Assembly (NCBI GenBank): GCA_003963075.1
Contig: RXJV01000037.1
Coordinates: 1-64,000 of the forward strand
Origin: Burkholderiales bacterium
GTDB taxonomy: Bacteria > Pseudomonadota > Gammaproteobacteria > Burkholderiales > Burkholderiaceae_C
Direction of reading: 5' to 3'
Length of the DNA: 64,000 nucleotides
Part shown: positions 29,943 to 38,647 of the stretch, piece by piece
How the letters are laid out: the number at the start of each line of letters is the position of its first letter
Numbering within the stretch: position 1 is the stretch's first letter
Made by a program: the position numbers and the translations under genes
Notes under the pieces: generated by a model
What the model saw: the letters and a program-made list of their open reading frames with translations, nothing else
What the model was told of the DNA's origin: nothing
Databases searched by the model: none

Positions 29943-30590
29943 CTAGACCCGGTTCAGCTGGTCCTGCAGCCGCTCGAAGAAGCGGCCCACATGCACGCCG
30001 TCGCACAAGGCATGGTGCACGTCGACGGCCACCGGCATCAGCAGCCGGCTGCCGACCTCCTTGAAACGCCCGAAGGCGATCTTGGGCCGGTCGTCGGCCG
30101 CGCCGCGCGCATGCGTGAATGCGGTGAACGAGAACCAGGGCAGTGCCGTCATGTGCACCAGCGTTTCCTCGCGCGCCTCGCCGGGCTCGTCACCGGCAAA
30201 CAGTGAGCCACTGGCACGGCGAACCCGCGCCAGGCTGGCCTGGCCGCGTTCGGCGAAGCGCTCCAGCGAGGCCTCGCGCGGCAGTGTGACGAAGCCAAAG
30301 CTGCCGTCCTCGCGCAGCACCGTCGAGCTCGCGTGGATGACGCCGAACTCGCGCACGCCCCGGCCGCCATCGATCAGGGTCTGGCGCATCGCGTCGATAC
30401 CGTTGGCCGCCTCCAGCGCCGCATGGTGGTAGGCCAGCCAGGGTGTGGCGCCCCGCGCGGCGGCACGCTCGCGCAGGCCGGTCACGTCGACATCGGCGGT
30501 CACGCTGAACGCCGGCCTCGCCATCGCCCGAAAGTGCTCCAGTGCCGCACGGCGCGGCCAGTGGTCGAGGGGAATTTCACGGTCTTGCAT
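29943..30590 (-). CDS. Chloramphenicol acetyltransferase-like protein
   Basis: The 215-residue member of the CatA-type trimeric acyltransferase fold has the catalytic block VDVHHALCDGVHVGRFF (His-x3-Asp-Gly) near the C-terminus and the family opening IPLDHWPRRAALEHF. It would move acetyl from acetyl-CoA to a hydroxyl group. Chromosomal CatA-like proteins are common and often do not give chloramphenicol resistance, so the substrate is left open. Confidence 0.85.
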   Translation of the reverse strand: MQDREIPLDHWPRRAALEHFRAMARPAFSVTADVDVTGLRERAAARGATPWLAYHHAALEAANGIDAMRQTLIDGGRGVREFGVIHASSTVLREDGSFGFVTLPREASLERFAERGQASLARVRRASGSLFAGDEPGEAREETLVHMTALPWFSFTAFTHARGAADDRPKIAFGRFKEVGSRLLMPVAVDVHHALCDGVHVGRFFERLQDQLNRV

Positions 30591-30681
30591 CGGGATCGGG
30601 GCCTGCGTCCATCGGGTTGCGCGAGATCAAGCCTGCGCGGGCAGCGGGCATGCATGCTCGCATGTCTGCGAGGAGCTTACG

Positions 30682-32298
30682 ATGCGACTACAACCCGTCA
30701 CCCAGCGCGAGCACCCCTTTCCGTCCGGCCGATTGCTGGTCTCCACGACCGACCTGAAGGGGCGCATCCTGCATGCCAACGCGGTCTTCGTTGCGACCAG
30801 CGGCTACGCACTGAACGAACTGCTGGGCCAGCCGCACAACATCCTGCGCCACCCGGACGTGCCCGAGGAGGCATTCCGCGACATGTGGGCCACCATCCAG
30901 GCCGGCCACCCCTGGTCGGGCGTCGTGAAGAACCGGCGCAAGAACGGCGACCACTACTGGGTGCTGGCCAATGTCACGCCGCTGCTGGATGACGGTCGGC
31001 CAGTGGCCTATCTGTCGGTGCGCTCGGAACCCACCCGGGCACAGATCGAGGCCGCCGAGCAGCTGTTCAGCAAGATGCGGGTCGAGGCGGGCAGCGGCCG
31101 CCTGCGCCATCGTCTGCAGGGCGGAGAGCTGCTGCGCCCTGGCTGGGCCGGTACCTGGGCGAGCCTGGCACGACACAGGCCGTGGCTCGGCGAAGCCTTG
31201 GTCTACCTCGGCATGGGCTTGCTGGGCGCACTGGCCTGCGCCCAGGCCGGGCCGGGGCCCGCTCTGGGGGCTGCCCTGGTGGCCGGCTGCGGCGTGGCGG
31301 CCTGGCGGCATGGGCGCCAGCGCGCCGCGCTGGCACGGGTCGAAACCTATGCGAACGCGCTCGCGGCCGGCGACCTGGCGGCGGTGCTGGTGCGCAGCGG
31401 TCAGCCGGGGTTGCGCGGGCTGGAGGCCTCGCTGGCCCAGGTGGGCGTCAACCTGCGCGCAATGGTGACCGACACGCGCGAGGAGATCGAGCGAATCCGG
31501 CGCGGCAGCGACGAAATCGCCCGGGGCAACCACGACCTGGCGGGCCGCACCGAAGCCCAGGCGACGAACCTGCAGCAGACCGTGGCCAGCATGGAACAGA
31601 TCGCGGCCACGGTGCGCCACACCAGCAGCGGCACGCAGGCGGCCAACGGCGTTGTCGGCGAACTGCACGAGGTGTCGCGGCGCAGCGCCGAGGTCGTGCA
31701 TTCGGTCACCGACACCATGGGCGGCATCGCCGCGTCGTCCCACCGCATCGGCGAGATCGTGCAGCTCATCGACAGCATCGCCTTCCAGACCAATCTGCTG
31801 GCCCTGAACGCGGCCGTCGAAGCAGCCCGGGCCGGCGAGCATGGCAAGGGCTTTGCAGTCGTGGCCGGTGAGGTGCGGGCCCTGGCCCAGCGCAGCTCGC
31901 GGGCCGCCCGTGAAATCAAGTCGCTGATCGACGAGTCGACCCAGCGCGTTCAGGCCGGTGAGGCGCAGACCCGCGCTGCGCGGGACAGCATCGACGCCAC
32001 GCTGTCCAAGGTGCGCGACTTCACGACCTTGATCACCGACATCGACGCCGCCGCCGCGACGCAGCTGCGTGGCGTGGCCGAGGTGCACGGCGCGATCCGC
32101 CAGCTCGACGACATCACCCAGCAAAACGCCACGATGGTCGAGCAGCTGGCACGTTCGGCTTCAGAAATGCTGGACGAAACCGCACAGGTGACCGATGCGC
32201 TCAGGGTGTTCCGCCTGACGGCGCAGGAGACACGGTCAGCGTCCGATGCGGTTGCGTTGCGCCGTGCTGCGAAATTTCCACCAGAGGCCCGAGTCTGA
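30682..32298 (+). CDS. PAS-domain methyl-accepting chemotaxis protein (Aer-like)
   Basis: The 538-residue chemoreceptor has a PAS domain at about 18-120 (TDLKGRILHANAVFV, GQPHNILRHPDVP, VKNRRKNGDHYW). Hydrophobic segments lie near residues 170-210, followed by a HAMP-like region. The signalling tip is IVQLIDSIAFQTNLLALNAAVEAARAGEHGKGFAVVAGEVRALAQRS, recognised as the family hairpin. The layout fits Aer, which senses redox state through FAD in the PAS domain. AGGAG (30671-30675) marks ATG 30682; an in-frame upstream extension is discarded. Confidence 0.9.
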   Translation: MRLQPVTQREHPFPSGRLLVSTTDLKGRILHANAVFVATSGYALNELLGQPHNILRHPDVPEEAFRDMWATIQAGHPWSGVVKNRRKNGDHYWVLANVTPLLDDGRPVAYLSVRSEPTRAQIEAAEQLFSKMRVEAGSGRLRHRLQGGELLRPGWAGTWASLARHRPWLGEALVYLGMGLLGALACAQAGPGPALGAALVAGCGVAAWRHGRQRAALARVETYANALAAGDLAAVLVRSGQPGLRGLEASLAQVGVNLRAMVTDTREEIERIRRGSDEIARGNHDLAGRTEAQATNLQQTVASMEQIAATVRHTSSGTQAANGVVGELHEVSRRSAEVVHSVTDTMGGIAASSHRIGEIVQLIDSIAFQTNLLALNAAVEAARAGEHGKGFAVVAGEVRALAQRSSRAAREIKSLIDESTQRVQAGEAQTRAARDSIDATLSKVRDFTTLITDIDAAAATQLRGVAEVHGAIRQLDDITQQNATMVEQLARSASEMLDETAQVTDALRVFRLTAQETRSASDAVALRRAAKFPPEARV

Positions 32299-32321
32299 CG
32301 ATGAAGCCGCGCGATTGCGGT

Positions 32322-32564
32322 TCAATCGTCCGGCTCGCACTGACGTATGCCGAAATCGTGGAGTGCTCGACGCAACTCTTCGGCGCGATCCTCGCCGAGG
32401 TCGGCAAGCAAACGCTGGGTTGACGCGCTTCGGATCTGGCCGATCTGGTTGTAGCCCAGCGTCTTGGCCCAAGCCAATGTGCGCTGCGTCAACGGCAGGC
32501 AGTCAAGCGGCGCCTGGTCGGCGAGGCTCAGCAGTTTCGCGTACGTGGCGGGGGAGATGGGCAC
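32322..32564 (-). CDS. Small protein resembling a free-standing RNA polymerase alpha C-terminal domain
   Basis: 80 residues with a GTG start and no clear Shine-Dalgarno. Residues 19-73 (PLDCLPLTQR, then LGYNQIGQI, LLADLGEDRAEELRRALHDFGI) line up by eye with the alpha-CTD pattern P-x-D-x-L-x-L-T-x-R ... IG ... LG ... EI/EL ... L ... GL. Arg28 sits at the place of the DNA-contacting Arg265 of E. coli alpha and Gly57 at Gly296. Asn268, Lys298 and Ser299 are not kept. The fold call is an inference from helix-hairpin-helix patterning. It ends 23 bases from the chemoreceptor stop (convergent) and lies 144 bases behind the 18-residue peptide gene on the same strand. Confidence 0.6.
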   Translation of the reverse strand: MPISPATYAKLLSLADQAPLDCLPLTQRTLAWAKTLGYNQIGQIRSASTQRLLADLGEDRAEELRRALHDFGIRQCEPDD

Positions 32565-32708
32565 GAGGTGGTCATCGTGGTGTTCAGCCCAGATCGGCGA
32601 TGGCCGTATTGCAGCGACAGAGTGATGTCCGCGAGGCTCTCCGTCGAGAGCGACGCATCTGCGCGACCTCAGAGTGCTTGAGTCTCAGCGCTAAGTGCCG
32701 AGAGCGCC

Positions 32709-32765
32709 TCAGCAGCCACCGTAGGGCAGGCCGAGGAGTTCGTAGATGAATTTGACGAGTTCCAT
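32709..32765 (-). CDS. Predicted LuxR-controlled 18-residue peptide
   Basis: The frame encodes MELVKFIYELLGLPYGGC. A strong ribosome binding site, AAGGAG (32777-32772), stands six bases before the ATG, and a 20-base lux-box-like palindrome is centred about 76 bases upstream. The peptide is hydrophobic and amphipathic (about residues 3-11), followed by Gly-Leu-Pro-Tyr-Gly-Gly and a C-terminal Cys. It has no leader or recognised RiPP core. It could be a signal precursor, a small membrane peptide or a lipid-modified product; none can be decided from sequence. It sits 106 bases behind the LuxR gene on the same strand. Confidence 0.68.
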   Translation of the reverse strand: MELVKFIYELLGLPYGGC

Positions 32766-32831
32766 GGAAAGCTCCTTGGGAGAGGGACGAAATTGAGTGT
32801 CGTCACTGTCGCCGTTTCAGAGCTTTTAGAA

Positions 32832-32851
32832 ACCTGGAAACTCTTCCAGGT
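32832..32851 (-). promoter_or_regulatory. Lux-box-like palindrome in front of the 18-residue peptide gene
   Basis: Read on the minus strand, ACCTGGAAGAGTTTCCAGGT has the lux-box plan ACCTG-N10-CAGGT. With one more base on each side the arms AACCTGGAA/TTCCAGGTT are a perfect nine-base inverted repeat around four bases (32831-32852). It lies 20 bases behind the stop of the LuxR-type gene. If centred near -42, transcription would begin near 32799. It could alternatively act as an RNA hairpin, but it lacks a T-tract. Confidence 0.72.
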
Positions 32852-32871
32852 TGCCGCGTCTGGCTGCGGGC

Positions 32872-33600
32872 CTACAACAGGCCGGCCGTCACACACTTCA
32901 GGACCGCCTGGTGCTTGGACGTCACCTCCAGCTTGCGCATCGCGTTACCCAGGTGGAAGTTGACCGTCTTCTCGCTCATGCTGAGGATCACGCCGACCTC
33001 CCATGCGGTCTTGCCTTGCGCCGTCCAGCTCAGCACGTCGAGTTCGCGTTTGGTCAGCCTTGGAAAGTCGCGCTCGTTGCGACTCAGGCTGAGCAGGCGA
33101 TCGGCAGCCACCATCGCGTGAGACGCCAGCAACTGCAGGCTTGCGATCAAGTGCATCAAGCCTTCACTGGGCGCGGGTAGCGCGTCCTCACGGTCCACGC
33201 CCAAGAGAAACATCTTCTCGCCGGGCAAGTGCAGCTTTACAGCGATACCTGTTCGGTAGCCGTACGGGGCCTGGGCCTCCCACAGCTCGCCAGCGCCCGC
33301 CGCAACATAAGTACTTTGGTCGTAAACCACTGGCAAAGGCTGTGCCATGAGCCGATCCAGCACGGGGTCCCGCATGGCATTCGATGCGTCCTTGTAGGCC
33401 TCTGCGTGCCCCTGATGCGTGTTGCCGAAGGACCGGCCATCAATGCCTTTCGCGGTGAGCTGCCCGCGCATCAGAACACCCGAAATGATCGGAAAGCCCA
33501 TGGCCTCAGCCGTCGAGATCAGCCGCCTCTCGAAGCCGGCAAAGTCCTCGCTCAGCCCGACATCAATCAGCTGCTGATAGTTGATTTCGCGTTGGCCCAT
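32872..33600 (-). CDS. LuxR-type regulator with autoinducer-binding domain (no luxI nearby)
   Basis: 242 residues. Residues 5-165 form an autoinducer-binding domain; 180-240 form a LuxR helix-turn-helix with LTKRELDVLSWTAQGKTAWEVG and SEKTVNFHLGNAMRKL, the quorum-sensing subgroup signature. By exact spacing to TraR, Tyr61, Asp70 and Pro71 are kept (Tyr69, Asp78, Pro79), but Trp57 is His65 and Trp85 is Tyr93. The ligand may therefore not be a standard acyl-homoserine lactone. No luxI lies in the window, so it is a solo. The ATG at 33600 lacks a good Shine-Dalgarno and is abutted by a lux-box-like site; a TTG nine bases upstream is possible. Confidence 0.85.
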   Translation of the reverse strand: MGQREINYQQLIDVGLSEDFAGFERRLISTAEAMGFPIISGVLMRGQLTAKGIDGRSFGNTHQGHAEAYKDASNAMRDPVLDRLMAQPLPVVYDQSTYVAAGAGELWEAQAPYGYRTGIAVKLHLPGEKMFLLGVDREDALPAPSEGLMHLIASLQLLASHAMVAADRLLSLSRNERDFPRLTKRELDVLSWTAQGKTAWEVGVILSMSEKTVNFHLGNAMRKLEVTSKHQAVLKCVTAGLL

Positions 33601-33620
33601 ACCTGCCAAGTCTGCCAGCT
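33601..33620 (+). promoter_or_regulatory. Second, imperfect lux-box-like site
   Basis: ACCTGCCAAGTCTGCCAGCT keeps the CTG-N10-CAG core and six of ten dyad pairs of a lux/las box. Its centre lies 77 bases before the ATG of the gene at 33688, almost the same as the 76 bases between the strong box and the peptide gene. It also abuts the LuxR start codon, so binding could repress luxR. Confidence 0.45.
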
Positions 33621-33687
33621 TGTTGCGCGAGCAGCGTGACCAGAGACTGCAGCGCGAAGCTCGCGTTTTCCTTGAAAGGCATGCGCC

Positions 33688-34104
33688 ATGTCGACCTTGA
33701 TCCAACTCCCCGAGGGCAGCATCTGCTGGTCCGCGGCATCGCTGCCGGCGGTGGCGCTTGACGTGCAACACGCGCGAACCCGTGTGCAGCGAGCACGCAC
33801 CGCGGGGCGTCGCTGCAGCGGCTCCACGCGCTGGGAGCGCTGCTTTGCCGATGGCAGCGCGTGGCTGGAATGGGACTGGCTCGAGTTGGACGGCGGGGCC
33901 GTCGTGCAGGCCGACCCGCTCAATGTCCGCTGCAACGTGCTGCTGCTCGACGATCGACAGCGCCCGCTGCTCTCCTCTCGGCGCCGCGTGATGCTGGCGA
34001 CGCTGGTCTATCTGCTGCCCTGGCAGGGCCCGGTGCTCGACATGCTGCACGGGCTGAGGGGCTCACCCCGGACCGCAGGCCTGGCGATGCGCCTGGCCGC
34101 CTGA
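33688..34104 (+). CDS. Hypothetical protein divergent from the LuxR-type gene
   Basis: 138 residues; I do not recognise the family. It begins MSTLIQLPEGSICW, has a basic middle (TRVQRARTAGRRC), a Trp-rich acidic stretch (RWERCFADGSAWLEWDWLELDGG) and an Arg-rich loop before a hydrophobic segment (MLATLVYLLPW). There is no signal peptide. GAAAGG (33674-33679) is the ribosome binding site; an overlapping ATG at 33681 is out of frame. The position opposite the LuxR-type gene and behind a lux-box-like site suggests it is a target of that regulator. Codon use looks like the neighbours. Confidence 0.6.
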   Translation: MSTLIQLPEGSICWSAASLPAVALDVQHARTRVQRARTAGRRCSGSTRWERCFADGSAWLEWDWLELDGGAVVQADPLNVRCNVLLLDDRQRPLLSSRRRVMLATLVYLLPWQGPVLDMLHGLRGSPRTAGLAMRLAA

Positions 34105-34128
34105 GGCCGCGCTCGCAGCGACGCCGGA

Positions 34129-34752
34129 TCAGCCGCGCAGCGCGCCGGCTTCGGCCGCCAGCCGCGTGATGCGAGCCCAATCCTTGGCATCGACCGCATC
34201 CTGCGGCGTCAGCCACGAGCCGCCACACACCCTGACATTGGGCAACTGCAGGAACTGCGGCGCGGTCTCCAGCGAGATGCCACCGGTCGGGCAGAAGGCC
34301 ACGTCGGGGAAGGGGCCGGCCAGGGCCTTCAACAGGTTCACGCCGCCCACGGCGACGGCAGGGAAGAGCTTCAGGAAGCCATAGCCCGCAGCGTTCGCCT
34401 GCATCACCTCGGACGCCGTCGAGACGCCGGGCAGCAGCGGCAGACCCTGCTCACGGCAGGCCGCGCCGATGGCCTCGGTGAAGCCGGGGCTGACCCCGAA
34501 CTGGCAGCCGGCATTCTTGGCGTTGAGCACGTCCTGCGGGCTGCGCAGCGTGCCGGCACCGACGATGGCGCCGGGCACCTTGGCCATGGCCTCGATGGCC
34601 TGCAGCGCGACCGGCGTGCGCAGCGTCACTTCGAGCACCTTGACGCCGCCGGCCACCAGGGCCTCAGCCAGCGGCACGGCATCCTCCAGGCGCTGGATCA
34701 CGATGACGGGGATGACGGGGCCGTGGCTGGCCAGGCTGAGGGTATCGAGCAT
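34129..34752 (-). CDS. eda: KDPG aldolase (2-dehydro-3-deoxy-phosphogluconate aldolase)
   Basis: Class I aldolase of 207 residues that splits KDPG into pyruvate and glyceraldehyde 3-phosphate in the Entner-Doudoroff pathway. VLEVTLRTP holds the catalytic Glu, and [12 protein letters not shown] the Schiff-base Lys. [11 protein letters not shown] and FCPTGGI bind phosphate. It starts 11 bases after the edd stop and is co-transcribed with it. Start [10 protein letters not shown] is chosen over an upstream frame inside edd. Confidence 0.96.
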   Translation of the reverse strand: MLDTLSLASHGPVIPVIVIQRLEDAVPLAEALVAGGVKVLEVTLRTPVALQAIEAMAKVPGAIVGAGTLRSPQDVLNAKNAGCQFGVSPGFTEAIGAACREQGLPLLPGVSTASEVMQANAAGYGFLKLFPAVAVGGVNLLKALAGPFPDVAFCPTGGISLETAPQFLQLPNVRVCGGSWLTPQDAVDAKDWARITRLAAEAGALRG

Positions 34753-34763
34753 GGAGATGGCTT

Positions 34764-36593
<1,830 letters not shown>

Positions 36594-36639
36594 TCGGGGT
36601 CTCCTGAACGGCCGGCTTGTAACCAGCCGCCATCGAATT

Positions 36640-36656
36640 AAGTAACCATATTACTT
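36640..36656 (-). promoter_or_regulatory. HexR-like operator upstream of edd-eda
   Basis: AAGTAACCATATTACTT is a perfect six-base inverted repeat around five bases. Its core GTAA-N5-TTAC has the spacing of the HexR consensus TGTAATTAAATTACA, and HexR is the known KDPG-responsive repressor of edd/eda in many proteobacteria. A GGTTAC half-site lies at 36674-36679. hexR itself is not in the window. Confidence 0.65.
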
Positions 36657-36765
36657 CCCCGCAGGATCACTTTGGTTACGACCGGGGTACCGGGGCTGAA
36701 TCCAGTGGAGACAGCCGCCTACTTTGCACCGCCGGTGACGCACGCGCCGATGCGCCGTGCGCTGG

Positions 36766-37374
36766 TCAGCGGCGCAAGCGCGCGAGATCCTCGACCGTGT
36801 CGATGTCCACATGCACGCCGGGGTCATCCACCGCAATCGGCTGCGCCGCATAGCGGGCGACGATGCGCTTGGCCCCCTCATCACCGCGCAGCGCGGTCAG
36901 CTCGGAGTAGAGCTCGGTGCCGAAGCCCACCGGATGCCCCTGCATGCCGCGGTACTGGGCATAACACACCGGGTAGCGCTCGAGGCCCTGCGCCACGGCC
37001 GAGATGGTGGCGGACTGCACCAGCGGCATGTCGGCCGGCAGCACCAGCCAGCCATCGGCATCGCCCGTGGCGCTGACGCCCGCTGCGATCGAATGCCCCA
37101 TGCCCACGGGCAGCGGCCGCCCGCTGGCGTCTCGCTCGGGCAGCGTGACCACATCCCTGGCCGCCACCAGCCGGTGGGCCTCGGGCGCCAGCGCCGGCGT
37201 CGTCACCACGACGACCGGGAGCCGCGTGGCAATGGCATGACGCAGCGTGCGGGCGAGCACGCTGTCGTCGCCGGGTGCGTCGTCGAGACGCTGCGCCAGC
37301 TTGTGACCCGGGCCGCCAAAGCGCGTGCCGCGACCTGCGGCCAGCACGACGACGGCGGGGCGTCGCTTCGTCAT
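36766..37374 (-). CDS. MocA/MobA-like nucleotidyltransferase
   Basis: The 202-residue NTP-transferase fold protein opens with the nucleotide-binding signature VVLAAGRGTRFGGPGHKL. It has VLPADMPLV for metal binding and GHPVGFG, as in MocA-like molybdenum-cofactor cytidylyltransferases. GGAAGGA stands just before ATG 37374, which is chosen over a longer frame. The true product may be any purine- or molybdopterin-linked nucleotide transfer; no molybdenum hydroxylase genes lie beside it. It precedes edd by 172 bases on the same strand. Confidence 0.78.
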   Translation of the reverse strand: MTKRRPAVVVLAAGRGTRFGGPGHKLAQRLDDAPGDDSVLARTLRHAIATRLPVVVVTTPALAPEAHRLVAARDVVTLPERDASGRPLPVGMGHSIAAGVSATGDADGWLVLPADMPLVQSATISAVAQGLERYPVCYAQYRGMQGHPVGFGTELYSELTALRGDEGAKRIVARYAAQPIAVDDPGVHVDIDTVEDLARLRR

Positions 37375-37502
37375 TTGTCGTCCTTCCTTACGCCTGGACA
37401 GCGACGATCTGCGCCGTATGCTGCACTGCCGCAAGCATGCCGACTGCTCTTGCGCTTGAAACTGGGAGGTTCACTTAAGGGAAGGTCTGCATACTTCGGC
37501 CC

Positions 37503-38138
37503 ATGAGCAAGCTGAGTGAATTCCGAAAGAGCTATGAATTGGGCGAACTGGACGAGGCGCAGGCCGGCGACGGCCCGCTCGACCTGTTCAGCCGCTGGAT
37601 GGATGAGGCCATCGCCCACGATGTCTCCGAGCCCACGGCGATGACCCTGGCCACGGTCGGCGACAACGGCAGGCCCTCGACGCGCGTCGTGCTGCTCAAG
37701 GGCTGCGACGAGCGCGGCCTGGTCTGGTTCACGAACTACGACAGCCGCAAGGGCCGGGAGCTGGCGCACCAGCCCTTTGCCGCGCTGCAGTTCCACTGGG
37801 TCGAAATGGAGCGTGTGGTGCGCATCGAGGGACGCGTCGAAAAGACCTCGGCCGAGGAGTCGGACGACTACTTCCACAGCCGGCCGCTGGACTCGCGCCT
37901 GGGTGCCTGGGCCTCGCCACAGAGCCAGGTCATCAGCTCGCGGGCGGTCCTCGTTGCCAATGCCGCCAAGGCCGCGGCGCGGCATGGGCTGAATCCGGAC
38001 CGCCCGCCGCACTGGGGCGGCTACCGCCTCGTGCCGGACCGCTTCGAGTTCTGGCAGGGCCGCCGCTCGCGCCTGCACGACCGGCTGGTCTTCAGGGCCG
38101 ACGCCGGCGGCTGGCAGCGCGAGCGCCTCGCGCCCTGA
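37503..38138 (+). CDS. pdxH: Pyridoxamine 5'-phosphate oxidase
   Basis: FMN enzyme of 211 residues that oxidises pyridoxine or pyridoxamine phosphate to pyridoxal phosphate. Blocks are [49 protein letters not shown], and the PLP-binding C-terminal RLHDRLVF. The order and length match E. coli PdxH. It is a single gene convergent with the DUF3299 gene. Confidence 0.97.
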   Translation: MSKLSEFRKSYELGELDEAQAGDGPLDLFSRWMDEAIAHDVSEPTAMTLATVGDNGRPSTRVVLLKGCDERGLVWFTNYDSRKGRELAHQPFAALQFHWVEMERVVRIEGRVEKTSAEESDDYFHSRPLDSRLGAWASPQSQVISSRAVLVANAAKAAARHGLNPDRPPHWGGYRLVPDRFEFWQGRRSRLHDRLVFRADAGGWQRERLAP

Positions 38139-38143
38139 AGCAT

Positions 38144-38629
38144 TCAGTTGACGGCGTTGCCGTCTTCCACGCGGTAGTAGAGGCCATAGGGGTCGTCGTT
38201 CAGCACCGCCAGCTGGCCTTCGATGACGACCGGCTCCAGGGTGTAGCGCACCGGCTTTTTGGTGCGCACCTCGACCAGCCCTTCCGGGCCCGCCGGCACG
38301 CAAAACGAACAGCTGGTCGGCACCGACGACAGCAGGAAATGCTGCTGCTTGTCGCCGGCCTCCAGCGGCATCATGAAGCCCTGGACCTTGATGGTTTTGC
38401 GGTCCAGGGCCTGCACGGCGGCCGGGAAGACCGGGACGAGCTTTTTCTTCTCGGCCTTGGCCGTGACCTGGGACAGCAGCTTCCAGGAGACGATGTCGGC
38501 GCGCTCTTCGAGCGGCTTGAAGGGGCTGCGCGGGTCGTGATAACCGGGACCCTGGCCGATGGCCGGTGGCACCTGGGCGACCGCCGCCGCGGCGGCCAGG
38601 CAAAGCGCAAGGGCGGGCAACAGCTTCAT
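38144..38629 (-). CDS. DUF3299 exported protein
   Basis: The 161-residue protein has a signal peptide (MKLLPALALCLAAAAAVAQ) and the DUF3299 core: VQGFMMPLEAGDKQQHFLLS followed by PTSCSFCVPAGPEGLVEV, with a Cys-x2-Cys pair. It is the last gene behind an ABC permease and ATPase. I recall DUF3299 genes beside such ABC genes in zinc-linked (Zrg) loci of Vibrio, which would suggest a metal role, but that is unverified here. Confidence 0.82.
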   Translation of the reverse strand: MKLLPALALCLAAAAAVAQVPPAIGQGPGYHDPRSPFKPLEERADIVSWKLLSQVTAKAEKKKLVPVFPAAVQALDRKTIKVQGFMMPLEAGDKQQHFLLSSVPTSCSFCVPAGPEGLVEVRTKKPVRYTLEPVVIEGQLAVLNDDPYGLYYRVEDGNAVN

Positions 38630-38647
38630 GGTCGGCATTCTCGGGGC

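Noticed and set aside
32831-32852. The palindrome behind the LuxR gene as a plain rho-independent terminator or LexA box
   Set aside because: It has no T-tract, has the ACCTG/CAGGT ends of a lux box rather than the TACTGT/ACAGTA ends of a LexA box, and stands at promoter distance from a frame with a strong ribosome binding site. A terminator role is not fully excluded.
33681-33687. Earlier ATG for the gene at 33688
   Set aside because: It is in another frame and gives no long product; the GAAAGG spacing suits 33688.
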